A model generated the notes under the pieces. The model was given only the letters and a program-made list of their open reading frames with translations, was not told the origin of the DNA and did no database searches. Both the position numbers and the translations under genes were made by a program. Source: Hymenobacter gummosus (GTDB lineage: Bacteria > Bacteroidota > Bacteroidia > Cytophagales > Hymenobacteraceae). Taken from it: a DNA stretch of 64,000 bases. This document shows, piece by piece, positions 24,337 to 33,175 of this stretch. Each line of letters begins with the position of its first letter. Within the stretch, counting starts at the first letter, position 1. The stretch lies in assembly GCF_003970915.1 (NCBI RefSeq), contig NZ_RXOF01000012.1, positions 1-64,000 on the forward strand, given 5' to 3'.

Positions 24337-24380
24337 GCCGCCGGCCGGGCTTTTCGGCAGCGAAAAGCCCGGCCGGCGGC
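24337..24380 (-). terminator. 20-bp perfect-stem terminator
   Basis: GCCGCCGGCCGGGCTTTTCG pairs fully with 24361-24380 over a 4-base loop, followed on the minus strand by CATTTTTAT. It ends the acidic-protein gene at 24399. Confidence 0.85.
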
Positions 24381-24398
24381 CAGGGGGTACAAGCAACT

Positions 24399-24761
24399 CT
24401 ATTCTTCGTCGGAATCGGCGGCCGTCGGCTCCTCGTCGGCTTTCTTGGGCTTCTTGGCCTCGCGGGAGCTGCGGCGCATAAAGTCCTCATCCGACTCCTC
24501 GGGCTCTTCGGCCTGGCCATCTTCCACCGGGAAGTCCTCGTCGTCTTCGGCGGCGGTTTTTTCGCCGAACTGCCCGTCGCGGTTCACCAGCTTTTTGTCG
24601 CGCACGTGGCGGTTCAAAAACTCGTTGATCTGCTCGATGCTGTAGGTGGAGGTGATTTCGCCCAGCGGATTCACCTTGATTTCAAAGCCTTCCAGCTCTT
24701 TGTGGACCTTGGGCTTCTTCTCCGGGTCCTGCTGCTTTTTCTTGACGGGTTTCTTGGCCAT
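24399..24761 (-). CDS. Conserved acidic-tailed cytosolic protein
   Basis: 120 residues: a Lys-rich start ([18 protein letters not shown]), a short folded core ([37 protein letters not shown]) and a Glu/Asp-rich disordered tail. The core resembles a small uncharacterised protein widespread in Cytophagales. Nothing suggests an enzyme. It is upstream of the AIM24 gene on the same strand, but a strong terminator separates them. Confidence 0.65.
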   Translation of the reverse strand: MAKKPVKKKQQDPEKKPKVHKELEGFEIKVNPLGEITSTYSIEQINEFLNRHVRDKKLVNRDGQFGEKTAAEDDEDFPVEDGQAEEPEESDEDFMRRSSREAKKPKKADEEPTAADSDEE

Positions 24762-24912
24762 GATGCGTCCTGGCTAAAGGGTGGGGCCGGAGCAGGCCTA
24801 CGGGCTCGGAAAGCCCACCAACGCGCTGCACGGCTTCTTCACTACGCAAGCACTCGGGCTACGGATGCATCCGTTGCTGCCGGCCAGCCGCATCACGGGC
24901 CCCGATCAACCA

Positions 24913-24945
24913 AAACCGCCCGCCGGACTATCCGGCGGGCGGTTT
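24913..24945 (-). terminator. Terminator of gltX
   Basis: AAACCGCCCGCCGGA (24913-24927) pairs exactly with TCCGGCGGGCGGTTT (24931-24945), with a T-tract on the minus strand. Confidence 0.85.
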
Positions 24946-24974
24946 ATGCTGGAATCAGCAGGTAGGGGCAGCGC

Positions 24975-26531
24975 TTAGCCGGCGTGCGCGGCCAGGGCCG
25001 CCACGGCGGCCCGCAGGCGCTCGGCCGTTTCCTGCGGCCCCAGGATGCTCATGATGTGCATCAGATCGGGGCCGGCGCCGGCGCCCGTCACGGCTACGCG
25101 CAGGGCCTGCAGCACCTGCCCGAGCTTCATGCCCTGGCCTTCGACTACCTGCGTGAGCAGGGCCTTGATGCCGTCAGGCGTAGTGTCTTGGGCGGCGGGC
25201 AGCGCTTCGGCGAAGGCCGTGAGGGCCGTGGCCACCTGGGCGTTCCACTTCTTGCTGATGATCTGCTCGTCGTAGCTGGCGGGGCGGTGAAAGAACAGCT
25301 GGGCTTCGCGGGCGAGGTCGGCGGGGAAGGTGGCGCGCTCCTTCACCAGGCCGGCAATCTGCTCCAGCTGCCCGGCGGGCAAGTCGGTGCTGATGCCTTG
25401 CTGCTGCAGGGCGTCGCGCAGGTACTGGGCCAGCTCGCTGTCGGGCTTGGCGCGCAGGTACTGCTCGTTGTACCAGCGCACCTTGTTCTGGTCGAAGCGG
25501 GCGGGCGACTTGCTCACGCGCTCAATCGAGAAGGCGTCAATCAGCTCCTGCATCGAGAAGATTTCCTGCGTGGTGCCGGGGTTCCAGCCCAGGAAAGCCA
25601 GGAAGTTCACGAAGGCCTCGGGCAGGTAGCCCGATTCGCGGTAGCCGCTGCTGACGGTCGGCTCGCCGGTTTCGGCGTCCTTGCCGTGGAATTCCAGCGG
25701 AAACACCGGGAAGCCCAGCTTGTCGCCGTCGCGCTTGGAGAGCTTGCCGGTGCCGTCGGGCTTGAGCAGCAGGGGCAGGTGGGCAAACTGCGGCATGGTC
25801 GATTCCCAGCCCAGGTAGCGGTACAGCAGCACGTGCAGCGGGGCCGAGGGCAGCCACTCTTCCCCGCGAATCACGTGGGTAATTTCCATCAGGTGGTCGT
25901 CCACGATGTTGGCCAGGTGGTAGGTCGGCATGCCGTCCGACTTCATCAGCACCTTGTCGTCGATGCTGGACGAGTGCACCACCACCCAGCCGCGGATCAG
26001 GTCATTGAAGCGGATTTCCTCCTTGCGCGGCACCTTCAGGCGGATAACGTAGGGCGCGCCGCTTTCCAGCAGCTGCTTTACTTCCTCCTCGGGCAGGGTC
26101 AGCGAGTTGCGCATCTGGGCCCGGGTGATGCTGTTGTACTGCGGGCTGGCCACCTTGGCGGCCGTCAGGCGGGCGCGCATGGCGTCCAGCTCCTCGGGCG
26201 TATCGAAGGCGTAGTAGGCGTAGCCGTCCCGGATGAGCTGGTCGGCGTACTGGCGGTACATGGGCTTCCGCTCGCTCTGGCGGTAGGGCGCGTGCGGACC
26301 ACCCTGCTCCACGCCCTCGTCAATCTCGATGCCGCACCAGCGCAGCGAGTCCATGATGTACTGCTCGGCGCCGGGCACGAAGCGGTTCTGGTCGGTGTCC
26401 TCGATGCGCAGCAGCATCTTGCCGCCCAGCTTGCGGGCCAGCAGGTAGTTATACAGCGCGGTGCGCACGCCGCCAATGTGCAGCGGACCGGTGGGACTGG
26501 GCGCAAAACGCACCCGAACTTCTCTTTCCAT
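24975..26531 (-). CDS. gltX: Glutamate--tRNA ligase
   Basis: A class I aminoacyl-tRNA synthetase, 518 residues, which charges tRNA-Glu. PSPTGPLHIGGVRTALYNYL contains the HIGH-type motif and the KLSKRDGD segment (about residue 265) is the KMSKS equivalent. The C-terminal anticodon-binding helical domain is complete. A CAAAGGTA at 26584-26591 is a minus-strand -7 box (TACCTTTG) for gltX, so it probably has its own promoter just past repeat E2. Confidence 0.97.
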   Translation of the reverse strand: MEREVRVRFAPSPTGPLHIGGVRTALYNYLLARKLGGKMLLRIEDTDQNRFVPGAEQYIMDSLRWCGIEIDEGVEQGGPHAPYRQSERKPMYRQYADQLIRDGYAYYAFDTPEELDAMRARLTAAKVASPQYNSITRAQMRNSLTLPEEEVKQLLESGAPYVIRLKVPRKEEIRFNDLIRGWVVVHSSSIDDKVLMKSDGMPTYHLANIVDDHLMEITHVIRGEEWLPSAPLHVLLYRYLGWESTMPQFAHLPLLLKPDGTGKLSKRDGDKLGFPVFPLEFHGKDAETGEPTVSSGYRESGYLPEAFVNFLAFLGWNPGTTQEIFSMQELIDAFSIERVSKSPARFDQNKVRWYNEQYLRAKPDSELAQYLRDALQQQGISTDLPAGQLEQIAGLVKERATFPADLAREAQLFFHRPASYDEQIISKKWNAQVATALTAFAEALPAAQDTTPDGIKALLTQVVEGQGMKLGQVLQALRVAVTGAGAGPDLMHIMSILGPQETAERLRAAVAALAAHAG

Positions 26532-26599
26532 ACGAAAACGACAATGTCGGCCCCCACCTAACTGCCAGGGGCCAAACGCGCCGCAAAGGTAGGTGAAGG

Positions 26600-26694
26600 G
26601 AATGGCTAAATTGTTAAATGGCTAAATGGTTGATTGTTCTTGCGTTGTCAGAACGACCAGCCATCTAGCCATTTAACCATTCAGCCATAGAGGC
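26600..26694. repeat. Octamer-phased inverted repeat E2
   Basis: The left arm runs in exact 8-base steps (26601-26632: AATGGCTA, AATTGTTA, AATGGCTA, AATGGTTG). So does the right arm (26659-26690: AGCCATCT, AGCCATTT, AACCATTC, AGCCATAG). The right arm ends next to the stop codon of the small membrane protein at 26695. The loop holds GTCAGAACGAC. Confidence 0.9.
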
Positions 26695-26880
26695 CTATTC
26701 CCGGTTCCGAAAGGCCAGCCAGAGGACTAGGCCCAGCAAGGTGATGCCGCCGCGGATCAGCCAGGCGGTGGTGGGGCCCCAGTTGTTGATCCAGGCCAGG
26801 AACATGAAGTTCATGTTGGCCAGGGGCAGAATCATGGATACAATGCCAACGAGCAGCAAGCCGAGTCCGAGTTCTTTCAT
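26695..26880 (-). CDS. Small two-helix membrane protein
   Basis: 61 residues: MKELGLGLLLVGIVSMILPLANMNFMFLAWINNWGP then a second helix GGITLLGLVLWLAF ending in charged RNRE. It resembles small uncharacterised membrane proteins of Bacteroidetes. It lies between RidA (upstream) and gltX (downstream) on the minus strand, with an octamer-phased inverted repeat on each side. Confidence 0.6.
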   Translation of the reverse strand: MKELGLGLLLVGIVSMILPLANMNFMFLAWINNWGPTTAWLIRGGITLLGLVLWLAFRNRE

Positions 26881-26981
26881 GCGGTGAGATGGTGAGGTGG
26901 TGAAATGGTGAGTTGATGGCCGCGCGGCGCCATGTGCGCCAGCAGAACGACACTCACCATTTCACTATTTCACCACCTCAC
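26881..26981. repeat. Octamer-phased inverted repeat E3
   Basis: The left arm (26883-26914) is four units: GGTGAGAT, GGTGAGGT, GGTGAAAT and GGTGAGTT; it contains no C. The right arm (26952-26981) is the complementary TCACCATT, TCACTATT, TCACCACC series. It fills the entire gap between the start codon of the 61-residue gene and the stop codon of the RidA gene. The loop holds GCAGAACGAC. Confidence 0.9.
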
Positions 26982-27368
26982 TTATTTCACCGCAATGCAG
27001 GAAATTTCGACCAGCACGTCCTTGGGCAGGCGGCTGACTTCCACGGTTTCGCGGGCGGGGTAGGGGCCCTGGCCGAAGTAGGAGCCGTAGATTTCGTTGA
27101 TGACGCCGAAGTGGCCCAGGTCCTTGACGAAGATGCTGCACTTCACCACGTCGGGCAGGGCGTAGCCGCCGGCGGCCAGCACAGCCTGCAGGTTGCGCAT
27201 GACCTGGTGCGTCTGGGCCTGCACGTCGCCTTCGCCCACCAGTTGGCCGCCTGAGGCGTCCAAGGCAATCTGGCCCGACACGTAGATGGTATTGCCGGCC
27301 TGCACGGCCTGGCTGTAGGGGCCGATGGGCGCGGGGGCCTCGGGCGAGTTGATGATGACGTTTGCCAT
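26982..27368 (-). CDS. ridA: RidA family reactive imine/enamine deaminase
   Basis: A 128-residue homotrimer-forming enzyme that hydrolyses 2-aminoacrylate and related imines made by PLP enzymes. APIGPYSQAVQAGNTIYVSGQI and ARETVEVSRLPKDVLVEISC carry the family signature with the substrate Arg and Glu. It is expected in the cytosol. GAAAGGTA at 27374-27381 is a near-consensus minus-strand -7 box. Confidence 0.93.
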   Translation of the reverse strand: MANVIINSPEAPAPIGPYSQAVQAGNTIYVSGQIALDASGGQLVGEGDVQAQTHQVMRNLQAVLAAGGYALPDVVKCSIFVKDLGHFGVINEIYGSYFGQGPYPARETVEVSRLPKDVLVEISCIAVK

Positions 27369-27398
27369 AAGGGGAAAGGTAGGAGCGGGCCGAAGCCC

Positions 27399-27406
27399 TA
27401 GTTTTG
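27399..27406 (+). promoter_or_regulatory. -7 box (TAGTTTTG)
   Basis: A consensus TAnnTTTG lies 22 bases before ATG 27429. No -33 TTG is evident. Confidence 0.4.
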
Positions 27407-27428
27407 CGGCCTGAACTTAGCCAAAACC

Positions 27429-28121
27429 ATGCACCTGCTCATCCTCGACGGCCACCACCTCGAAGCCGAATTCCGCCAGAAATTCGGCCCGACGCACCAA
27501 TACTCCTTCGTGCCCGCCGGCCCGGGCCGCCTGGTCGATGAGCTGGAGGAAGCCATGCCCCTGCTCGACGAGGCGCTGCCGACGGTGGACGTGGTGTTCG
27601 ATTTCGGCAACTACGGCCCGCTCTACGAGGAAAAAGAGGGGCTGGTGGCTTTCGTGGAGGCTTCCACGGAGTCGTTGGCCGGCCGCTTCGGTGCCGACAA
27701 GCCCGCGTACCCGGTATTTGGCTTTTGCGGGCTGCCTACCCTGCTCAACCGCCCGCAGCTGGAAGTCAGCCTGTACGACGAAGCCGATGCCGCCCAGCTG
27801 GCCGACTGCTGCGCGCGGCTGGGTACGGCCTGCGGTCGGGTGGCCGACCGAGTGGGGCTGTTTACGCCCCGGCTGCTGGCCCTGGGCGTCAACGAGGCCT
27901 GCGCAGCGCTGCAGGAAGGTATAGTTGGCGCTGCCGAAGCCGCGCAGCTGCTGCCGGTGGCCGCCATCAGCCCGTTTGAGCAGGCTGATGCAGTGGGCCT
28001 CGGGCGAATTTATGACGTGCTTAGCGCCTTATGGGACGACACCCACGACGCCCGCTACCAGGCGTCGCCGCTACTCAAGCGCATGGCCCTGCGCGGCGAG
28101 GCTTTCGGCAGTGCCCGCTGA
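27429..28121 (+). CDS. Protein with 3-hydroxyacyl-CoA dehydrogenase C-terminal-like domain
   Basis: 230 residues. The C-terminal part (LLALGVNEACAALQEGIVG... ISPFEQADAVGLGRIYDVLSALWDD) resembles the helical C-terminal domain of 3-hydroxyacyl-CoA dehydrogenases. The N-terminal half keeps the size of a Rossmann domain but lacks a G-x-G-x-x-G NAD+ site. It may be a catalytically inactive paralogue. Stand-alone gene on the plus strand, convergent with the next gene. Confidence 0.65.
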   Translation: MHLLILDGHHLEAEFRQKFGPTHQYSFVPAGPGRLVDELEEAMPLLDEALPTVDVVFDFGNYGPLYEEKEGLVAFVEASTESLAGRFGADKPAYPVFGFCGLPTLLNRPQLEVSLYDEADAAQLADCCARLGTACGRVADRVGLFTPRLLALGVNEACAALQEGIVGAAEAAQLLPVAAISPFEQADAVGLGRIYDVLSALWDDTHDARYQASPLLKRMALRGEAFGSAR

Positions 28122-28130
28122 GCAGCGGCT

Positions 28131-29648
28131 TTACTGTGGCGGTGCCATGCCGCCCGGCCCAATCCAAATGGCCTGCTTGCCGAAGTAACGGGCGTACACG
28201 ATGTTGCCCCAGTACGTTGAATCGGTGGTAATGTCGTAGTACAGCAGGCTGGGCGGGGTAGCTTTGAGCGGGGAAAGTTGTATCCGTTGGGCGTGGTTGC
28301 TGGCTAGCAGCTGGTAGCGCCGGGTTTGTTCGGCGTGGTAGCTGCGGGCCTCTCCGCTAAACCAGTCGCGGTACGCTACGATGGCGTTGTTGCTGCCCTG
28401 GCCCATATTTTCCCGCAGTAGCCGGACGTTGTGGTCGGTGGCCAGGTACACCAGCAGCCACAGCCACAGCAGGCTCGAGAGGCGCGCGGGCCATACGTAG
28501 CTGCGGCGGATGTAGCGCGTAACGGGGTGGTTCAGCGACTGGTGCCGGTAAATCAGCACGTTGATGATGAGTACGAACCAACTGATGATAAACACGAAGT
28601 ACAGCATAGCCCGGGCCCGCAACGGCATCATGCCACCAGTGGCCCAGTAGCTCGGAATGCTCATCAGCACCAAGATGCCGACGAGCATCAGGGCCATCAG
28701 CACGGGGTGAATCCGGCTCAGCCAGCGCAGGCGTACGTTGGGGGCCGCGGCCAATCGACCCAGAGCCGGTAACACCAAGGCCGTGCCAATAAGCAGCACG
28801 CCATTGCTTAGCCAGTTCAGCAGCATGTAGGCCGAGGAGCCTATCGAGCCCAGTGCAATCCAGTACAGCGGAATGACCCGGTTAATCGTGGATGCCCGCT
28901 GCATGTTGCCGGGCGCCAGAAAGGAAACGGCTACGGCCAGCCCAAGCAGGGCCAGCAGAATCAGCAGCGCGTAGTGCCGGTGCCCCCGTCGTACCAGTTC
29001 CCACAGCCACAACAGCCCAACAATGGACAGGGCTCCCAGAGCCAGAAATTCGTTGGTGCCAGCCAGTGCCACGCTCAGCAGTGCCACCAGCAGCCAGCGG
29101 GCCGCCGCTGGGCGCGGGGCCTGCCAGTACCGCAGCATGGCGGCCAGCCACAGTAGCAGCAGAGCCGTAGGTAGGGTGTAGACGGCCACTCCGTTGTACC
29201 AGTACAGCACTTCCGCTATGCTGGAGGCACGCAGCAGCCACAGCACCACTATTATGCCGCTGGCCAGCAGGCGGGTGCTTCGGCGCCAGAACGAGCCCGT
29301 CAGGGTGCTTAGCAATACGTACAGGCTGCCCCCCAGAACCAGCAGCGCCCCGAGCGGCACCAGCCAGTAAATACCCATCCAGCGGTAGTACACCGGGCTC
29401 AGCTCGGTTAGCAGCAAGGAGGTGGTATACCGCCCGGTCCAGGTCAGGTACAGATTGCGCTGGGCCTCCCAAAAGCCCAACCGGTTCCGCAGCAGCGCGT
29501 CGCTGTAGTCATCCAGCGCCGGATGGCTGTAGAAACTCAGTACTACGAACGGCAGCAGGCCCAGCACAAGCAGCCCCCACGCCATACGCCGCTGATTACC
29601 GGAGGTAAACAGACGGCGCCAGTAAGTGGTCAGGGAAGTGAGCAGCAT
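28131..29648 (-). CDS. Multi-pass membrane protein (DUF6056/GT-C-like)
   Basis: 505 residues with about eleven TM helices. SHPALDDYSDALLRNRLGF...YLTWTGRYTTSLLLTE in the first external loop carries an acidic DDY followed by a W-x-GRY, as in the DUF6056 and GtrII-like GT-C membrane proteins that use lipid-linked sugars. A soluble C-terminal tail of about 90 residues follows. Sugar transfer to the cell surface is a guess. CAAAAATA at 29704-29711 is a minus-strand -7 box. Confidence 0.65.
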   Translation of the reverse strand: MLLTSLTTYWRRLFTSGNQRRMAWGLLVLGLLPFVVLSFYSHPALDDYSDALLRNRLGFWEAQRNLYLTWTGRYTTSLLLTELSPVYYRWMGIYWLVPLGALLVLGGSLYVLLSTLTGSFWRRSTRLLASGIIVVLWLLRASSIAEVLYWYNGVAVYTLPTALLLLWLAAMLRYWQAPRPAAARWLLVALLSVALAGTNEFLALGALSIVGLLWLWELVRRGHRHYALLILLALLGLAVAVSFLAPGNMQRASTINRVIPLYWIALGSIGSSAYMLLNWLSNGVLLIGTALVLPALGRLAAAPNVRLRWLSRIHPVLMALMLVGILVLMSIPSYWATGGMMPLRARAMLYFVFIISWFVLIINVLIYRHQSLNHPVTRYIRRSYVWPARLSSLLWLWLLVYLATDHNVRLLRENMGQGSNNAIVAYRDWFSGEARSYHAEQTRRYQLLASNHAQRIQLSPLKATPPSLLYYDITTDSTYWGNIVYARYFGKQAIWIGPGGMAPPQ

Positions 29649-29713
29649 GCGTTCAGGGTGATTAGCTGCCGAAAACTGGCAGCTTCGGTGAAAGCGGCAA
29701 CTGCAAAAATAAA

Positions 29714-29741
29714 ACAGGGGCAGAATTAATCCTGCCCCTGT
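29714..29741 (-). terminator. Terminator of glmS
   Basis: ACAGGGGCAG (29714-29723) pairs with CTGCCCCTGT (29732-29741), followed by a T-rich tract on the minus strand. Confidence 0.8.
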
Positions 29742-29761
29742 GATTATTGTCAGCCCATCGG

Positions 29762-31597
29762 TTACTCCACCGTTACCGATTTGGCCAGGTTGCGCGGCTG
29801 GTCCACGTTGCAGCCCCGCAGCACCGCAATGTGGTACGACAGCAGCTGCAGCGGAATAACCGACACGAGCGGCGTCAGCGCCTCCGAGGTGTAGGGCACT
29901 TCCACCACGAACTCGGCCATGGGCGGGATAGTGGTGTCGCCCTCAGTTACCACGGCGATGATGCGGCCTTTGCGGGCCTTCACCTCCTGGATGTTCGACA
30001 CGATTTTCTCGTACGAGCTGTCCTTGGTGGCAATAACCACCACCGGCATGTTCTCGTCGATCAGGGCGATGGGGCCGTGCTTCATTTCAGCCGCAGGGTA
30101 GCCCTCGGCGTGGATGTAGCTGATTTCCTTGAGCTTCAGGGCGCCTTCCAGGGCTACCGGGAAGTTGTAGCCGCGGCCCAGGTACAGGAAGTTGGTGGCG
30201 TCCTTGAAGATTTCCGAAATCTGACGAATCTCGGTGTCCAGCTCCAGCGCCTTTTCCACTTTCTGCGGAATGGTGTGCAGCTCCATCATCAGCTCGCGCA
30301 GCTTCTGGTCGGAGAGCGTGCCGCGGCGGTGGCCCACAATCATGGCTAGCAGCGTGAGCACCGTCACCTGGGCCGTGAAGGCCTTGGTCGAAGCCACCCC
30401 GATTTCCGGGCCGGCGTGGGTATACGCACCAGCATCGGTGGCGCGGGCAATGCTCGAGCCCACCACGTTGCAGATGCCGAAGATGGTCGCACCCTTGCTC
30501 TTGGCCAGCTCGATGGCGGCCAGCGTGTCGGCGGTTTCGCCCGACTGCGAAATGGCAATAACGATGTCGCGCTCCGACAGCACCGGGTTGCGGTAGCGGA
30601 ACTCCGAAGCGTACTCCACTTCCACCGGGATGCGGGCCAGATCTTCCAGTAGGTACTCCGCCACCAGGCCGGCGTGCCAGCTGGTACCGCAGGCCACGAT
30701 GATGATGCGCTGGGCGTTCAGGAACTTCTGCTCGAAGGCCCGCACGCCGCCCATGTTCAGGTGGCCGGCTTCCAGCTCCAGACGACCGCGCATCGAGTCC
30801 AGAATCGACTTCGGCTGCTCGAAGATTTCCTTCAGCATGAAGTGCTCGTAGCCGCCCTTCTCAATGCTGTCCAGCTCCAGCTCCAGCTTCTGGATGTAAG
30901 GCGTCTGCACCACGTCTTCCTTGCTGCGCAGGTCCAGCTTCCCGTCGCGGATAACGGCAATTTCGTAGTCGTTGACGTAGACCACCTCGTTGGTGTACTC
31001 GATGATGGGCGTCGCGTCGGAAGCCAGGAAGAACTCCTCCTGCCCCACGCCGATAACCAGCGGCGAGCCTTTACGGGCCGCAATCAGCTGGTTCGGCGCA
31101 TCCTTGCTGATTACCACGATGGCGTAGGCGCCCACCACTTCGTGCAGGGCCAGGCGCACGGCTTCTTCCAGGGAGCAGCTGTTCTGCTTCTGGATTTCCT
31201 CAATCAGGTTCACGAACACCTCCGTGTCGGTGTCGGAGTGGAACACGTGGCCCTGGTGCTGCAGGTGCTGCTTGAGGGCCGCGTAGTTCTCGATGATGCC
31301 GTTGTGGATGATGGCAATGCGCTCCGACGTGGAGTAGTGCGGGTGCGCGTTGACGTCGTTCGGCTCGCCGTGCGTAGCCCAACGGGTGTGGCCCATGCCC
31401 ACGTGCGCGTGCACGTTCTTATCGGCAATAAAGGCTTCCAGGTCAGCGACTTTGCCCTTCTTCTTGAAGACGTTCAGCTCACCGTTGAGCAGCGCGACAC
31501 CTGCCGAGTCGTACCCGCGGTATTCCAGGCGGTGCAACCCTTTCAGGATAATGGGACAGGCTTCGCGGTGGCCGATGTAAGCAACAATTCCGCACAT
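29762..31597 (-). CDS. glmS: Glutamine--fructose-6-phosphate aminotransferase (isomerizing)
   Basis: 611 residues; makes glucosamine-6-phosphate for peptidoglycan and LPS. MCGIVAYIGHREA gives the N-terminal nucleophile Cys2 of the glutaminase domain (ATG 31597 exposes it; the longer frame would not). Two SIS domains follow (VACGTSWHAGL, AISQSGETADTLAA) and the C-terminal NLAKSVTVE tail closes the active site. CAAAGGTA at 31671-31678 is a -7 box on this strand, so it has a promoter separate from DUF4270. No ribozyme or riboswitch is seen. Confidence 0.97.
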   Translation of the reverse strand: MCGIVAYIGHREACPIILKGLHRLEYRGYDSAGVALLNGELNVFKKKGKVADLEAFIADKNVHAHVGMGHTRWATHGEPNDVNAHPHYSTSERIAIIHNGIIENYAALKQHLQHQGHVFHSDTDTEVFVNLIEEIQKQNSCSLEEAVRLALHEVVGAYAIVVISKDAPNQLIAARKGSPLVIGVGQEEFFLASDATPIIEYTNEVVYVNDYEIAVIRDGKLDLRSKEDVVQTPYIQKLELELDSIEKGGYEHFMLKEIFEQPKSILDSMRGRLELEAGHLNMGGVRAFEQKFLNAQRIIIVACGTSWHAGLVAEYLLEDLARIPVEVEYASEFRYRNPVLSERDIVIAISQSGETADTLAAIELAKSKGATIFGICNVVGSSIARATDAGAYTHAGPEIGVASTKAFTAQVTVLTLLAMIVGHRRGTLSDQKLRELMMELHTIPQKVEKALELDTEIRQISEIFKDATNFLYLGRGYNFPVALEGALKLKEISYIHAEGYPAAEMKHGPIALIDENMPVVVIATKDSSYEKIVSNIQEVKARKGRIIAVVTEGDTTIPPMAEFVVEVPYTSEALTPLVSVIPLQLLSYHIAVLRGCNVDQPRNLAKSVTVE

Positions 31598-31681
31598 ATG
31601 TGGTCGGGGGAGAGTAAAAGTTTCGGGGGAAGACAAATCAGCCCGGCTTTTGGTTTCCGGGCTGATGCGGCAAAGGTAGGC

Positions 31682-33175
31682 TTAGCGCGCCGTTGCGTTG
31701 GAGTAGTACACGCGCAGCTTGATATTCTGCGCGTCGATGGCCGCGCGGTCCAGCGTCAGCGGCGAGGAAGGGCGGCGCAGCGTGGGCGACACCAAAAAGG
31801 CCGAAGGTGCCGGGCCGCTGAGCTGATTTTTGGCGTAGGCCTGCACGTAGCCGGTCATCAGCCCGCTGTAGTACTTGTTGGTGGCGCTGACCTCGGTGAG
31901 GCGGAAGGCCGCCTCCTGACCCGTCGTGGGCACCAGGTAGCCTTCGTTCTGCACCAGGCGGTCTACCGTATTTACGCCGCTGGTGTACTTCAGCACGCGG
32001 TTGTTAGCGTTGTTGGCCTCGTAGAGGTACAGCTGCGAAGGTGCCGCAAACTGGGCCGTGCTGTAGGGCCGGAGCGGAATAATCAGCTCCGCCCGGTTGA
32101 TGATCAAATTGCGCTTCGCCTGACGGTTGCGCAGCGTGTCGAGGCCCGGAATGATGATTTTGGCCACCAGCCCGACGCCGTCCTGGGTGTACACCGTGCC
32201 GCCCGAGCTGGACGCGGGCACTTGCGCCGCCCCGCTGCCCTGCAGCACGTTGAAGGGCAGCGGGGCCGCGCTCAGGTCGTAGTTGATGTTGGTGAAGTAG
32301 CGCGGCGCCGTGGCCTGCTGAAACGGGTCGCCGAACAGCAGCCGGTAGATTTTCTTCTTGGTGACGGTGGGCGTGACGTTGATGTGGTAGAACACGTTCA
32401 CGCCCGATACTGCCGAGCGGTTGAAGGCAATGGCCGTACCCGTTGTGTTGGATACCAGGCCGATGCCCTTCCAGACGGTTTGCAGGTCCCGGTCGGTCAG
32501 GAACACGCCCGGGGTGGTCTTCAGCTTGTCGAACAGGCGCACGGCAAAGGGCGTGTGGGCGCCGGCCTTGGAAATCGGAATCCGGATTGGCAGGCCCTGA
32601 ATGCTGTCCAGGGTGTTGCGCTTGTTGCGGATGGTGCGGTTCAGCGACACCGGCACGTTCAGCACGATGGGCTGCCCGAAGGGAATGGAGCTGCTGGAGC
32701 TGTACGTGGTAAAATCGTCCAGCGGCTGCTGCAGGTCGTACACGCTCAGCTGCACCGGCGTAGTAGCGCTGCCGTACACCCGGTCAAACGCCGCGAACAT
32801 CGTGATGGAGTCGAGCACCGGCGTCTGCGCGGCAAACTGCGAGGGCAGCGTGTCGGCCGTGGAGCCCGAGCCCGTCGCGGCAATTTCCAGGAATGCCCGG
32901 GCCTCCAGCTGGCCGCCGGTGTTGCCGTCGCGCAGCTTGCCCACAATGAAGTGGCTCTTCTGGGTGGTAAACAGCGAATCCTGCAGGATGGTCGAGCCCT
33001 GAATGGCCGATACAGTCGCGGGGAAGTCCTCGTATGCGGTGCTGATGGGGGCAGTGCCCGGCAGGCCAATGCCCAGCTCGTTGGTGTCCTCGCACGAGCC
33101 GAGCGAAAACAAAGCGGACGTCAACAGCAATGCCGCGGACGTCCGAAGGAAAGTCAGCCTAGTTGGCCAGTTCAT
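31682..33175 (-). CDS. DUF4270 lipoprotein
   Basis: 497 residues with a lipoprotein signal (ALLLTSALFSLGSCEDTNELGIGL, lipobox LGSC), then the beta-rich DUF4270 body. The family is confined to Bacteroidetes and is commonly encoded between the GT5-domain glycogen synthase and glmS, as here. Its start overlaps the end of the upstream gene by 17 bases, showing coupling. Location is expected at the outer membrane; function unknown. Confidence 0.88.
   Translation of the reverse strand: MNWPTRLTFLRTSAALLLTSALFSLGSCEDTNELGIGLPGTAPISTAYEDFPATVSAIQGSTILQDSLFTTQKSHFIVGKLRDGNTGGQLEARAFLEIAATGSGSTADTLPSQFAAQTPVLDSITMFAAFDRVYGSATTPVQLSVYDLQQPLDDFTTYSSSSSIPFGQPIVLNVPVSLNRTIRNKRNTLDSIQGLPIRIPISKAGAHTPFAVRLFDKLKTTPGVFLTDRDLQTVWKGIGLVSNTTGTAIAFNRSAVSGVNVFYHINVTPTVTKKKIYRLLFGDPFQQATAPRYFTNINYDLSAAPLPFNVLQGSGAAQVPASSSGGTVYTQDGVGLVAKIIIPGLDTLRNRQAKRNLIINRAELIIPLRPYSTAQFAAPSQLYLYEANNANNRVLKYTSGVNTVDRLVQNEGYLVPTTGQEAAFRLTEVSATNKYYSGLMTGYVQAYAKNQLSGPAPSAFLVSPTLRRPSSPLTLDRAAIDAQNIKLRVYYSNATAR

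Noticed and set aside
29762-31680. glmS ribozyme/riboswitch in the glmS leader
   Set aside because: The 84-base gap upstream contains only a -7 box and a small GCCCGG hairpin; it is too short for the glmS ribozyme fold.
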